A stretch of 64,000 nt of DNA from Micromonospora rifamycinica. GTDB lineage: Bacteria; Actinomycetota; Actinomycetes; Mycobacteriales; Micromonosporaceae. The stretch covers positions 2,604,001 to 2,668,000 of the forward strand of contig NZ_LT607752.1 in assembly GCF_900090265.1 (NCBI RefSeq). The letters run 5' to 3'. The notes under the pieces were generated by a model. That model did not search any database. It was not told the DNA's origin and worked only from the letters and a program-made list of their open reading frames with translations. Positions 34,001 through 43,000 of this stretch are shown one piece after another. The position numbers and the translations under genes were made by a program. How positions within the stretch are numbered: position 1 is the stretch's first letter; each line of letters begins with the position of its first letter.

Positions 34001-35768
34001 CGCCGAGGACGTCGCCGAGCTGCTCCGGGTGGTCGGCGACCTGAGCGAGGCGGAGCTGGCCGAGCGGGGCGTACCGGTGGACTGGCCGGTGGAGCTGGCG
34101 GCGGCCCGCCGGGCGTTGCGGGTCCGGATCGCCGGCGAGGAACGCTGGGTGGGCATCGAGGACGCCGCCCGGCTGCGCGACGCGCTCGGGGTGGCGCTGC
34201 CGGTGGGGGTGGCCGAGGCGTACCTGACGCCGGTGGCCGACCCGCTCGGCGACCTGGTCGCCCGGTACGCCCGCACCCACGGGCCGTTCGCCGCCGCGAG
34301 CTGCGCCGCCCGCTTCGGGCTGGGGGTGTTCGTGGTGGAGCAGGCGCTGCGCCGGCTCGCCGCGACCGGGCGGGTGGTCTCCGGCGAGTTCACCCCGGAC
34401 AGCGTGGGCACCCAGTGGTGCGACGCCGAGGTGCTGCGGCTGCTGCGCCGCCGGTCGCTCGCCGCGCTGCGCCGGGAGATCGAACCGGTGCCGCCCCGGG
34501 TGCTCGCCGGCTTCCTGCCCCGGTGGCAGCAGATCGGGTCGTCGGCGCGCGGGGTCGAGGCGGTGGCCGCCGCGGTCGAGCAGTTGCAGGGCACGGCGGT
34601 GCCGGCGTCGGCGTGGGAACGGCTGGTGCTCCCCGCCCGGGTCGCCGACTACTCCCCCGCCCAGCTCGACGAGCTGTGCGCCGGGGGCGAGGTGGTGTGG
34701 TGCGGCTCGGGGGCGATCTCCGGCGGCGACGGCTGGATCACCCTGGCGTACGCCGACGTCGCGCCGCTGCTGCTCCCCCCGCCGGACGACGCCTTCGCCG
34801 GCACCCCGCTGCACACCGCCGTGCTGGACGCGCTCGCCGACGGTCAGGCGCTGTTCTTCCGGCCGCTGGCCGACCGGGTGGGCTCGACCGACGATGCCGC
34901 CCTGACCGCGGTGATCTGGGATCTGGTCTGGGCCGGCCAGCTCACCAACGACACCCTGGCCCCGCTGCGGGCGGCGCTCGGCGCGGGCGGGGCGCACCGG
35001 TCCCGCCCGGCCGCCCCGCGCACCCGCTACCGCCGCCCGGGTCGGGTGGCGCTGCCCAGCCGGGGCGGCCCACCCACGGTGGCCGGGCGCTGGTCGCGGC
35101 TGCCGCAGCGGGACACCGACCCGACCCGGCGGGCCGCCGCCCTGGCCGACCTGCTGCTCGACCGGCACGGGGTGGTGACCCGGGGCGCGGTGCTGGCCGA
35201 GCAGGTGGTCGGCGGGTTCGCCGCCGTCTACCCGGTGCTCGCCGCGCTGGAGGAGCGCGGCGCGGCCCGGCGGGGCTACTTCGTGGAGGGGCTGGGGGCG
35301 GCGCAGTTCGCGGTGCCCGGTGCGGTGGACCGGCTGCGGGCGCTCGCCGAGCCGACCGACCGGGGCCGGGGCCACGGGCCGACCACGGTGCTCGCCGCCA
35401 CCGACCCGGCCAACCCGTACGGCGCGGCGCTGCCCTGGCCGGAGCGGGCCGTCGACTCCGGTGACGGCACCGCACCGGGCAGCGGGCACCGGGCCGGGCG
35501 CAAGGCCGGGGCGGTGGTGGTGCTGGTCGGTGGCGACCTGGCGCTCTACGTCGAACGGGGTGGCCGGACGATCCTCTCGTTCACCGACGACGCCGACACG
35601 CTGGCCGTCGCCGGCAAGGCGCTCGCCGACGCGGTGCACTCCGGGGCACTGGGGGCGATGTCGGTGGAGCGGGCCGACGGCGAGGCGGTGCACTCGTCGC
35701 CGCTGCGCGACGCGCTCACCGCCGCCGGTTTCCGGGCCACCCCCCGTGGCCTGCGCCTACGCGGCTGA
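31035..35768 (+). CDS. lhr: ATP-dependent helicase Lhr
   Basis: Lhr is a very large superfamily-2 3'-5' helicase linked to DNA repair in actinobacteria. The 1577-residue protein has Walker A APTGSGKT (53-60), DEVH at 177-180, then the second RecA-like domain with VVATSSLELGIDMGAVDLVV and QRVGRAGH. The Lhr core winged-helix region and the long C-terminal domain follow to the end. An unusual insertion sits between the two RecA-like domains: six copies of a six-residue PPTGDG-like repeat (DNA 32022-32129) in a Pro/Gly/Asp-rich loop. The GTG at 31035 is the start used. A Nei glycosylase is encoded 3.3 kb downstream, as lhr and nei are adjacent in mycobacteria. Confidence 0.95.
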   Translation: MTGRRGTAGAEAVPPGFGPATRAWFSAAFAAPTAAQLGAWQSVAAGRNALVVAPTGSGKTLAAFLWSLDRLAGTPPPADLRRRCRVLYVSPLKALAVDVERNLRTPLAGIRQAATRLGTPPADITVGMRTGDTPADERRAFARTPPDILITTPESLFLLLTSAARDSLRGVETVILDEVHAVAGTKRGAHLALSLERLDALLERPAQRIGLSATVRPVDACARFLGGAHPVDVVQPATPKTIEVSVEVPVEDMTRLDETEQPPEDDLGGPGPRRASIWPAVEERVFALVRAHRSTIVFTNSRRGAERLCARLNELAAEDLAAEDPAPAAPPTGDGPPTGDGPPAGDGPMNGDAPPTGDGPPAGPGDEPGGARRWGGPVGPQRTPRPPAEAMAQSGTASGAAPVIARAHHGSVSREERKQIEEALKSGRLPAVVATSSLELGIDMGAVDLVVQIEAPPSVAAGLQRVGRAGHQVGAVSRGVVFPKHRGDLLSCTVVAERMTVGAIEELHYPRNPLDVLAQQVVAMVALEPWSVGDLAGLVRRAAPFAELPDSALHAVLDMLSGRYPSTAFAELRPRVVWDRTTDVLTGRPGAQRLAVTSGGTIPDRGLFGVFLAGAERAARVGELDEEMVYESRVGDVFLLGSSSWRIEEITPDRVLVSPAPGQAARMPFWKGDQPGRPVELGRAIGARIRALLRLDDAAALAALRTGGLDDWAAGNLMAYLREQQAATRSLPDDRTVLVERFRDELGDWRLAVHSVLGARVNGPWALAIGRRLAERYGVDAQVMPADDGIVVRLPDTADEPPGADVVVFEPDEIAQLVEESVGTSALFAARFRECAARSLLLPRRDPRRRQPLWQQRQRAAQLLDVAREYADFPVTLEAARECLQDVFDQPALAGLMRDLASRKIRLVEVESERPSPFARSLLFGYVGAFLYEGDAPLAERRAAALALDSALLGELLGRVDLRELLDPAVLAETERQVRWRTDQRRPRDAEDVAELLRVVGDLSEAELAERGVPVDWPVELAAARRALRVRIAGEERWVGIEDAARLRDALGVALPVGVAEAYLTPVADPLGDLVARYARTHGPFAAASCAARFGLGVFVVEQALRRLAATGRVVSGEFTPDSVGTQWCDAEVLRLLRRRSLAALRREIEPVPPRVLAGFLPRWQQIGSSARGVEAVAAAVEQLQGTAVPASAWERLVLPARVADYSPAQLDELCAGGEVVWCGSGAISGGDGWITLAYADVAPLLLPPPDDAFAGTPLHTAVLDALADGQALFFRPLADRVGSTDDAALTAVIWDLVWAGQLTNDTLAPLRAALGAGGAHRSRPAAPRTRYRRPGRVALPSRGGPPTVAGRWSRLPQRDTDPTRRAAALADLLLDRHGVVTRGAVLAEQVVGGFAAVYPVLAALEERGAARRGYFVEGLGAAQFAVPGAVDRLRALAEPTDRGRGHGPTTVLAATDPANPYGAALPWPERAVDSGDGTAPGSGHRAGRKAGAVVVLVGGDLALYVERGGRTILSFTDDADTLAVAGKALADAVHSGALGAMSVERADGEAVHSSPLRDALTAAGFRATPRGLRLRG
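32022..32129. repeat. 18-bp in-frame repeat inside lhr
   Basis: Six 18-bp units encode PPTGDG, PPTGDG, PPAGDG, PMNGDA, PPTGDG and PPAGPG in tandem. They lie in the linker between the two RecA-like helicase domains and keep the frame, so the repeat can expand or contract without breaking the gene. Confidence 0.85.
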
Positions 35769-35825
35769 CCGGGCCGGCCACCCCCGGGGATGACGGGTCG
35801 CCCGCACCGGTGCCGGCGGCCGGGG

Positions 35826-36371
35826 TCAGCCGAGCTTGGCCAGCACGTCGTTGTAGCGCTGCTGTTCGGCGGCGCTGGTCCGGGTGCCCAGGTAGTTGAG
35901 CACCACCGCGCCCGCCCGGTACGCCTTGGCCCCCCACAGGTCGGTCTGGTTGGTGGCGGCCGCCTCGTCGGGGAAGACGTAGACGGAGACCGCGTCGGTG
36001 ACCATGAGTTGGGCGCAGCCGACACCCGTACCGTCGGGGCCGCAGTCCTTGGACCGGTCACGCGGGTCGGGCACCTTCAGCCCGGCGGCCTTGAACGCGT
36101 CGACCACCTTGCGGGCGGCGGGCGCGCTGGTCTCCTTGGTCGGCCGCACGAACGGCGGGGTGGAGGGGCTCTCCCGGGGGGTGGTGCCCGGCTTCGCGGT
36201 CTTCGGCGGGCCGTCCGCCGGGGCGGCCTCGCTGGTGGCCGGGGCCTTCGACCGGCCGTCGGCCCACGCCCCGCCGTCCCGCTCGTCGGCGGGGTCGTCG
36301 CCGCAGCCGGCCAGGGCCAGCGCGGCGAGGACGGCAGCGGTCGCGGACAGGATACGAAGGCGTTTCGTCAC
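35826..36371 (-). CDS. Hypothetical lipoprotein
   Basis: A 181-residue secreted protein with a lipoprotein signal peptide; the lipobox LALAGC makes C23 the lipidated residue. A Pro/Thr/Asp-rich linker (about 25-85) leads to a small domain with paired cysteines (SKDCGPDGTGVGCAQLMVTD) and a VYVFPDEAAA...LNYLG pattern. The GTG at 36371 gives the best signal peptide; an upstream start adds 12 residues. The domain is not recognised. It is divergent from the SAM hydrolase gene. Confidence 0.75.
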   Translation of the reverse strand: MTKRLRILSATAAVLAALALAGCGDDPADERDGGAWADGRSKAPATSEAAPADGPPKTAKPGTTPRESPSTPPFVRPTKETSAPAARKVVDAFKAAGLKVPDPRDRSKDCGPDGTGVGCAQLMVTDAVSVYVFPDEAAATNQTDLWGAKAYRAGAVVLNYLGTRTSAAEQQRYNDVLAKLG

Positions 36372-36443
36372 CCCGGCAGTCTGCCGAACCCGGTCCGTGG
36401 ACGGCACCGGCCGGTCGGCCGATCGGGGTGTCCGGTCAGTGAT

Positions 36444-36465
36444 AGTGCGCCCGCCGCACTAGCCT
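36444..36465 (+). promoter_or_regulatory. Likely leaderless promoter with inverted repeat
   Basis: TAGCCT (36460-36465) fits the TANNNT -10 box and lies 6 nt before the ATG at 36472, the spacing expected for a leaderless mRNA. A perfect 6-bp inverted repeat, agtgcg/cgcact (36444-36449, 36455-36460), abuts the -10 box and could be an operator. Confidence 0.5.
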
Positions 36466-36471
36466 GCCGGC

Positions 36472-37266
36472 ATGACCCCCACCCCCTGGATCTCGCTGAC
36501 CACCGACTACGGGCTCACCGACGGCTTCGTGGCCGTCTGCCACGGGGTGATCGGCCGGATCGCCCCGGCGGCGCGGGTGCTCGACGTGACCCACCTGGTG
36601 CCGCCGGGGGACGTCCGCCGGGGCGCGGCGGTGCTCGCCCAGGCCGTGCCGCACCTGCCGTACGGGGTGCACGTGGCGGTGGTGGACCCGGGGGTCGGCA
36701 CGGCGCGGCGGGCGGTGGCGCTGGTCACGCCGGGCGGGCTGCTGGTCGGGCCGGACAACGGGGTGCTGCCGGCGGCGGCGCGGGCGCTGGGCGGGATCAC
36801 CTCGGCGGTGGAGCTGACCGCGCCGGGGTGGCTGGCGGCCGAGGTGTCGGACACCTTCCACGGCCGGGACGTCTTCGCCCCGGTGGCCGCCCGGCTGGCC
36901 CTGGGCGGGCGGCCGGCCGATGCCGGGCCGCAGGTCGACCCGGCGACCCTGGTGACCCTGCCCGCACCGGTGTCGCGCCGGGAGGCGGACGGGTTCACCG
37001 CCGAGGTGCTCACCGTGGACCACTTCGGCAACGTGCAGCTCGCCGCCGGGGCCGACCTGCTGACGTCGCTGCCCGACGTGGTGGAGGTCGCCGGCCGTCC
37101 GGCGGTACGGGGCCGGACGTTCGGTGACGCGCCGGCCGGTGAGCTGCTCGTGCTCGTCGACTCCGCCGGCCTGGTGGCGGTGGCCCGCAACGGCGGCCGG
37201 GCGGTGGACCTGCTCGGGGTCGCCCCCGGCGCCCTCGTCACGGTGCGGGGACGTATCAGGGGGTGA
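36472..37266 (+). CDS. SAM hydroxide adenosyltransferase (DUF62 family)
   Basis: This enzyme family cleaves S-adenosylmethionine with water to adenosine and methionine. It is the common relative of the fluorinase and the SalL chlorinase. The 264-residue protein has the N-terminal LTTDYGLTDGFV, VVDPGVGTARR, GPDNGVL, FHGRDVFAPVAA and the C-terminal DHFGNVQL. The Asp-Arg-His triad of the hydrolase type can be placed at D72, R79 and H130, so a halogenase role is unlikely. It probably helps control SAM, but the cellular purpose is not settled. It is preceded by a leaderless-type promoter. Confidence 0.88.
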   Translation: MTPTPWISLTTDYGLTDGFVAVCHGVIGRIAPAARVLDVTHLVPPGDVRRGAAVLAQAVPHLPYGVHVAVVDPGVGTARRAVALVTPGGLLVGPDNGVLPAAARALGGITSAVELTAPGWLAAEVSDTFHGRDVFAPVAARLALGGRPADAGPQVDPATLVTLPAPVSRREADGFTAEVLTVDHFGNVQLAAGADLLTSLPDVVEVAGRPAVRGRTFGDAPAGELLVLVDSAGLVAVARNGGRAVDLLGVAPGALVTVRGRIRG

Positions 37267-37290
37267 GCTGCGCTCCCTGCCGGACGTCCG

Positions 37291-37551
37291 GTGTGGAATG
37301 CTGCTGCGGTGGGTGAAGTGTGGGTTCCGGTGGGCTGTCCCTGTTGTGCGTCCCGGACGGGTGGGGGCACCTGTCCGGTCTGCTTCTGGACCGATGACGG
37401 CCAGGGCGACGCCGATGCCGACGTGGTGCGGGGCGGGGCGAACGGTGAGCTGAGCCTCACCCACGCCCGGCTGAACTTCGCCGTGTACGGCGCCAGCCAC
37501 CCCCGCTACCAGGACATGGTCCGCCCGCCCCGCCCGGACGAGCGGCCCTGA
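37291..37551 (+). CDS. CPCC-motif cysteine-rich protein
   Basis: A small protein (86 aa from GTG 37291, or 80 aa from GTG 37309; no clear ribosome-binding site decides). It matches the CPCC domain: GCPCCASRTGGGTCPVCFW, then DDGQGDADADVVRGGANG and LSLTHARLNFAVYGASHPRY. Paired CxxC motifs suggest a zinc ribbon. Such proteins are widespread and uncharacterised. It starts 24 bp after the SAM hydrolase gene and is probably cotranscribed. Confidence 0.8.
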   Translation: MWNAAAVGEVWVPVGCPCCASRTGGGTCPVCFWTDDGQGDADADVVRGGANGELSLTHARLNFAVYGASHPRYQDMVRPPRPDERP

Positions 37552-37561
37552 GCCGAGCCGT

Positions 37562-37597
37562 CCCCCGACCGGCCGGGGTCGCCCCCGGGGTCGGGGG
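37562..37597. terminator. Hairpin terminator
   Basis: Arms cccccgacc (37562-37570) and ggtcggggg (37589-37597) enclose a GC-rich loop that can pair further. It lies between the convergent CPCC and SH3-protein genes. Confidence 0.6.
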
Positions 37598-37625
37598 CGG
37601 TCCCGTGCGGCGACGGGCGGCCCGG

Positions 37626-38960
37626 TCAGCAGGGTGACACGGTGCCGCCGTACACGGCGGAGACGTACGCGTGGCTGACGTACTGGCCGCCGGCCAGCCG
37701 GTTCCACCGGTTGGTGGTCCGGTACGTCCCGGCGACCGTCTGCCCCTTGACGTAGCACTGGATCGGCACGTCGGCGTGTGTGGCGGCGAGCCCCCGGGTG
37801 GGGTACGAGGTGCCGGGGCCGGTGCGGATGTTGAGCGGCCCGGAGCCGACGACGCCGCGCGGGCCGCTGCCGGTCCACAGGTAGGTCACGTCGACCCAGG
37901 CGTTGTCGGTCAGCAGCAGGCCGTCCCAGAAGGTGCCGTCGGCGAGGTCGATGCCGGCCGGGTTGAGCACGGTGCGCCCGAACTGGTCCCTGCCGCCGTT
38001 GTAGCCGTACTGGTAGGCGGCCTGGGCCTCGGGCCGCCCCTGCGGCAGGTCCTTCCAGTTCTCCCGGACGGAGGCGGGGTTCCAGTAGTCGTCGCGGGTG
38101 TTCCACGGGCCGACGTCCCAGACCGGCGCGTACTCGCAGCGGCTGCCGCTGGTGGTGCAGACCCGGACGGTGTAGTCGCCGCTGTCGAGCGGGGAGAGCC
38201 CGCGCCGGGAGGGCAGGGCGACGAAGTGGTCCCGGGGTCGGATGGTGCGGCCGTTGGCGGTCACCCCGCCGACCTCGCCCTCCCGGGTGGCGAAGACCCG
38301 GTAGCTGCGGACCGCGGCGGGGGCGGGTGCCGCGACGGTGGCGGTGTCGGCGGTGAGCCGGACCGCGCGTACCGAGGCGGCGGCCTTCGGGTCGCGGGTG
38401 GTGAGCAGCACCCGGGTCTGGACCCGGGTGACCGGCCGGTCGAAGACGACCGGAGCGCCGCCGGCCTCCCGCCACTCCGTCCAGCCGGTGGCCCGCGCGC
38501 CCCGGACCTGCACCTGGGCGGTGGTGCCGGGGGGTGTCTCGGCGGTGAGGTCGGCGTGGATCCGGTTGGCCGGGCCGGCGAGGGTGCGTGCGGGGGCGAG
38601 CAGCGCCCCCTCGGCCACCGGCGCGGCCAGCGCGGCGGGCCGGGTCCGCCGGGTGGGTCGGGTGTCGGCCAGGCGCAGCAGGCCCGCACCGGTGCGGACG
38701 TTGACGTCGTCGCCACCGCCGACCGCGAGGTCGACCGACCACCGCTCACCGGCGGCCCACGGCCCGGCCCGGTCCAGCGCGGATCGGTCGAGCGCGACTC
38801 GGTCCAGCGCGGTCCGGTCCAGGGCGGGTCGGGAGAGGTCGGTGGTGGTGGGGGCGCGGGGTGCGGCGGCCACGGTGGTCGGGGTGAGCGCGCCGGCCAG
38901 GGTCACGGCCAGCAGACCGACCAGCAGGGACGACGGGGTACGACGGGGGCAAACTGCCAT
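37626..38960 (-). CDS. Secreted protein with C-terminal SH3-like domain
   Basis: A 444-residue secreted protein. A signal peptide (about 1-33) is followed by a short tandem repeat (ALDRTALDRVALDRSALDR). A beta-rich region resembles carbohydrate- or peptide-binding modules (VQVRGARATGWTEWREAGG). The middle domain has four cysteines and YAPVWDVGPWNTRDDYWNP, reminiscent of barrel-type cell-wall proteins. The C-terminal domain (about 365-444) is an SH3_3-like fold with GPLNIRTGPGTSYPTRGL and IQCYVKGQTVAG. A role at the cell wall is inferred from secretion and the SH3-like domain; no catalytic residues can be named. gaggag precedes the ATG. Confidence 0.75.
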   Translation of the reverse strand: MAVCPRRTPSSLLVGLLAVTLAGALTPTTVAAAPRAPTTTDLSRPALDRTALDRVALDRSALDRAGPWAAGERWSVDLAVGGGDDVNVRTGAGLLRLADTRPTRRTRPAALAAPVAEGALLAPARTLAGPANRIHADLTAETPPGTTAQVQVRGARATGWTEWREAGGAPVVFDRPVTRVQTRVLLTTRDPKAAASVRAVRLTADTATVAAPAPAAVRSYRVFATREGEVGGVTANGRTIRPRDHFVALPSRRGLSPLDSGDYTVRVCTTSGSRCEYAPVWDVGPWNTRDDYWNPASVRENWKDLPQGRPEAQAAYQYGYNGGRDQFGRTVLNPAGIDLADGTFWDGLLLTDNAWVDVTYLWTGSGPRGVVGSGPLNIRTGPGTSYPTRGLAATHADVPIQCYVKGQTVAGTYRTTNRWNRLAGGQYVSHAYVSAVYGGTVSPC

Positions 38961-38995
38961 AATAGTCTCCTCAGAACTCCCCCATAGTGCATTTA

Positions 38996-39024
38996 TTGGG
39001 AGATCGAGAGAAGCACGCTACAAA
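38996..39024 (+). promoter_or_regulatory. Likely nei promoter
   Basis: TTGGGA (38996-39001), a 17-nt spacer and TACAAA (39019-39024) form a near-consensus vegetative promoter 45 bp before the nei start. The AT-rich 38961-39050 region is shared with the divergent secreted-protein gene. Confidence 0.6.
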
Positions 39025-39068
39025 TAGCGATACATGCGAATTCTGTTCGGACGGGGGAGAATGCCGGG

Positions 39069-39878
39069 GTGCCCGAAGGAGACACCGTCTGGAACACCGC
39101 CCGCGTCCTGCACCGGGCGCTCGCCGGGGTGCGGCTCACCGGCAGCGACTTCCGCATTCCCACCCTCGCCACCACCGACCTGACCGGCTGGACGGTGCGC
39201 GAGTCGGCCAGCCGGGGCAAACACCTCCTGCTCCGGCTGGCCGCACCGCCGCAGGCCTCGCCCACCGCCGCCTGGACGCTCCACTCCCACCTGCGGATGG
39301 ACGGCGTCTGGCGGGCGTACGCCCCGGGGGAACGGTGGACCGCCCGGCCGGCGCACCTGATCCGGGTGGTGCTGCGCAGCCCGGAGGCGGTGGCCGTCGG
39401 CTACCACCTGCACGAGCTGGCCCTGCTCCCCACCGCCGGAGAGGAGAGCCTGCTCGGGCACCTCGGCCCCGACCTGCTCGGCGCGGACTGGGATCCGGAC
39501 GAGGCGGTCCGCCGGCTGGCCGCCGCCCCCGGGGTGACCATCGGCGAGGCCCTGCTCGACCAGCGCAACCTGGCCGGAGTGGGCAACCTCTACAAGTGCG
39601 AGCTGCTGTTCCTGCGCGGCCTCTCCCCGTGGACGTCGGTCGGCGCGGTGCCCGACCTGCCCGCCGTGGTGGCCCTGGCCCAGCGACTGCTCGCCGCCAA
39701 CCGGGGCCGGTGGACCCAGAGCACCACCGGTTCCCTGCGCCGGGGGCAGACCAGCTACGTCTACGGCCGGCGGGCGCAGCCGTGCCGCCGCTGCGGCACC
39801 GCCATCAGCCGGGAGGAGCTGGGCGAACGGGTCACCTACTGGTGCCCGGTCTGCCAGCCGCCCCCGGCGACCCACTGA
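39069..39878 (+). CDS. nei: Fpg/Nei-family DNA glycosylase
   Basis: A bifunctional glycosylase/AP lyase that removes oxidised bases. The 269-residue protein begins MPEGDTVW; after Met removal Pro1 and Glu2 are the catalytic residues. It has the beta-sandwich lysine region (ASRGKHLLLRL), the helix-two-turn-helix (ALLDQRNLAGVGNLYKCELLF) and a C-terminal zinc finger CRRCGT...YWCPVC. PEGDTVW is characteristic of actinobacterial Nei rather than Fpg (MutM). The GTG at 39069 is required to expose the catalytic proline. It has its own promoter at 38996-39024. Confidence 0.93.
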   Translation: MPEGDTVWNTARVLHRALAGVRLTGSDFRIPTLATTDLTGWTVRESASRGKHLLLRLAAPPQASPTAAWTLHSHLRMDGVWRAYAPGERWTARPAHLIRVVLRSPEAVAVGYHLHELALLPTAGEESLLGHLGPDLLGADWDPDEAVRRLAAAPGVTIGEALLDQRNLAGVGNLYKCELLFLRGLSPWTSVGAVPDLPAVVALAQRLLAANRGRWTQSTTGSLRRGQTSYVYGRRAQPCRRCGTAISREELGERVTYWCPVCQPPPATH

Positions 39879-40082
39879 GTCCGGCCGCCACGGGCGGGCC
39901 GACTTCCGCGCCGCGCCCTCCCGGCTGGCGGGACGAGCCGCCAGACACGGACGAATGGGTAATTCCTATCCGCCCACCCAGGTTGCATGCTGCATTGGAG
40001 TGCTCACCGTTCGTCACCACCGGACGCGACCGTCCACCACGCCGGGGTGGGGGTCGGCGCGTCCCCGTGCCCGGGGAGAGCC

Positions 40083-43000
40083 ATGGCCCTGTTCCGCAGA
40101 CCACGACTGCCCTGGACGACCCGGGTCGTCCGCACCGACCCGCCCGACCGCACCGACCGGCCCGCCGTGCCGGCGGCCCGGACCGGCGAGTCCGGTCCCG
40201 CCCCGGCGAGCCTGGACCCGGCCGCCGTGCCGCGCTGCTTCGGCCCGGTGCCCAACTTCGCCGGCAGCCCACTGCCGGTACGCGACCGGCAGGGCCGGGT
40301 GCTCACCGGCACCGGCCTGCGCAAGTTCGTCGACGCGCTCCCGCTGCCCGGCCCGGTCCGTACCGAGCTGGGCGGCTGGCTGCCGGTCGCCACCCCGGAC
40401 ACGGTGAGCTGGCCGGGCTGCGACTACTACGAGATCGGGCTGGCCGAGTACACCCAGCGGCTGCACCGGGACCTGCCCGCCACCCGGCTGCGCGGCTACC
40501 GCCAGCTCAACCTGGGCACCGACCGGGACGGGCACAACACCGTCGCCCCACCGGAGCGGCCCTACCACCTGGGACCGCTGATCATGGCGCGGCGGGACCG
40601 TCCGGTCCGGATCAAGTTCATCAACCAGCTCCCCACCGGCCCGGCCGGGGACCTGTTCCTGCCGGTGGACACCAGCCTCCCGGGTGCCGGGCCGGGTCCG
40701 CTGGACGGGCCGGCGCCCTACCCGCAGAACCGCGCGGTGCCGCAGCTGTCCGGGGCGCACACCGGCTGGATCAGCGCCGGCAACCCGTGGCAGTGGGTGA
40801 CCCCGGCCGGGGAGATCACCCCGTACCCGACCGGGCCGGGCCTGACCCACGTGCCGGACATGCCACCGCCCGGGGCCGGCGCCACCACGCTCTACTACCC
40901 GAACGCGCAGAGCGGCCGGCTGATGTGCCTGCAGGACAACACCGTCGGGCTGTCCCGGCTGACCGTCCTGTCCGGTCAGTTCGCCCTCTACCTGCTCACC
41001 GACCCGGCCGAGGAGGACCTGGTCGCCGACGGGGTGCTCCCCGCCGGGCAGATCCCGCTGGTGATCCAGGACCGGACCTTCGTCCCGGACGACGCCCAGC
41101 TCGCCGCCGAGGACCCCACCTGGGACCGGGACCGCTGGGGCACCCGGGGCGCCCTGTGGCACCCGCACGTCTACCAGCCCCGGCAGGACCCGCACCGGGA
41201 CTCCGGGCGGAACCCCACCGGACGCTGGGACTACGGCCCCTGGCTGCCCGGCGGCGAGGGGCGGGACGGGCCACGGGTCGGCCCGGTCGACAACCCGCAC
41301 CACGATCCGGTCGCCGCCCCGCAGGAGCCGCCCCGCATCCCCGGGGTGCCGCACCCGAGCGCCGTGCCCGAGGCGTACGGGGACACCATGCTGGTCAACG
41401 GGGTCGCCTACCCGTACCTGCGGGTGCGGCCGACGACGTACCGGTTCCGGATCGTCAACGGCTGCGCCGACCGCGCCCTCAACCTCCAGCTCTACCGGGC
41501 CCGCTCGGACGGGCCGATGTGGCGGGCCGACGGGAGCCTCGCCGACGCCGACGCCGGCGAGGTGCCGATGGTGGCCGCCGTACGGGCTCCCGGACGGCCG
41601 GCGGACTGGCCGGTCGACGGGCGGGACGGCGGGGTGCCCGACCCGGCCGCCGCCGGCCCGCCCATGATCCAGATCGGCAACGAGTGCGGGCTGCTCCCCG
41701 CCCCGGTGGTGGTGCCGAACCGCCCGGTCGGCTACCGGTACGACCGCCGCGACCCGACCGTGCTCAACGTGGACTCGGCCGCGCTGCTGCTCGCCCCGGG
41801 GGAACGGGCCGACGTGCTGGTCGACTTCTCCGCCCTGCCCCCCGGCGCGACGGTGCTGCTCTACAACGACTGCCCGGCCCCGCTGCCCGGCTCCGATCCC
41901 CGCTACGACCGGCACACCGACGCCCCGGACCGGCGCGCCGAGGGGGGCGGCCCGGTCACCCTGCCCGGCTACGGCCCGAACACCCGTACCGTGCTCCAGT
42001 TCCGGGTCACCGGCACCCCCACCGAGCGGTACGACCTGGCCCGGCTGACCGACCGGCTGCCCGCCGCGTACGCGGCCAGCCAGCGGCCACCGGTCGTGCC
42101 GCAGCCGGAGTACGACCGGGCGTTCGGCACCACCACCCACCGGGGCGTGGTCGTCCCCGCGCACGCCGCCTCGGTCACCGTCACCCCGCCGGGGGGCACC
42201 GGGCCGGTCACCCTGCCGATCCGGGTGAAGACCGTCGGCACCGTCTTCGAGCCGGAGTACGGGCGGCGGGCCGGCCGGCTCGGGCTGGCCCACCCGAACG
42301 CCGGACCGCTCGGCCCGAGGACCCTGCCGCTCGGCCCGGCGGACCCGGCGACCGAGATCCTCGTCGCGGCCGACCCGACGGTCGGGGCCGGGGAACCCGT
42401 CGACGGTATCGAGCTGTGGCGGATCCGCGGCACCGGCCGGCAGACCCATCCGGTCCGCTTCGACGGCTGCGACGTGCAGGTGGTCAACCGGACCGGCGGC
42501 GACGGCACGGTCCGCCCCCCGGACGGCGGCGAGCGGGGCTGGAAGCAGACCGTCCGGGTCAACCCGGCCGAGGACGTGGTGGTGGCGCTGCGCCCCGAGG
42601 TGCCGCCGTTGCCGTTCAAGGTCGCCGACAGCCTGCGGCTGCTCGACCCGACCCGCCCGGCCGGGGTACGGCTCGACGCCACCCCGGTCAGCCCGTGCGA
42701 CGGCCAGCCGGCGACGGTGGTCAACCAGCCGGTCAACCTGGGCTGGGAGTTCCGCTGGTCCAGCGGCGCGGCCGGGCTGCGGGACCTGGGCATGAGCCGA
42801 CCCCTGGTGCTGCGGGTGTCCCCCCGGGCGCCGACCGGGCTGACCGCGACCCCGGTGCCCGGCTCGGCCACCGCGCTGCCGGCGATCGCCCTGGCCTGGA
42901 CGGGCAACGGCAGCCGGCCGGCGGCCACCAGCCACCTGCTCCAGCGGGCCACCGACGTCGCCTTCACCGCCGGGTTGACCACGATCACCGTGGCGGCGAC

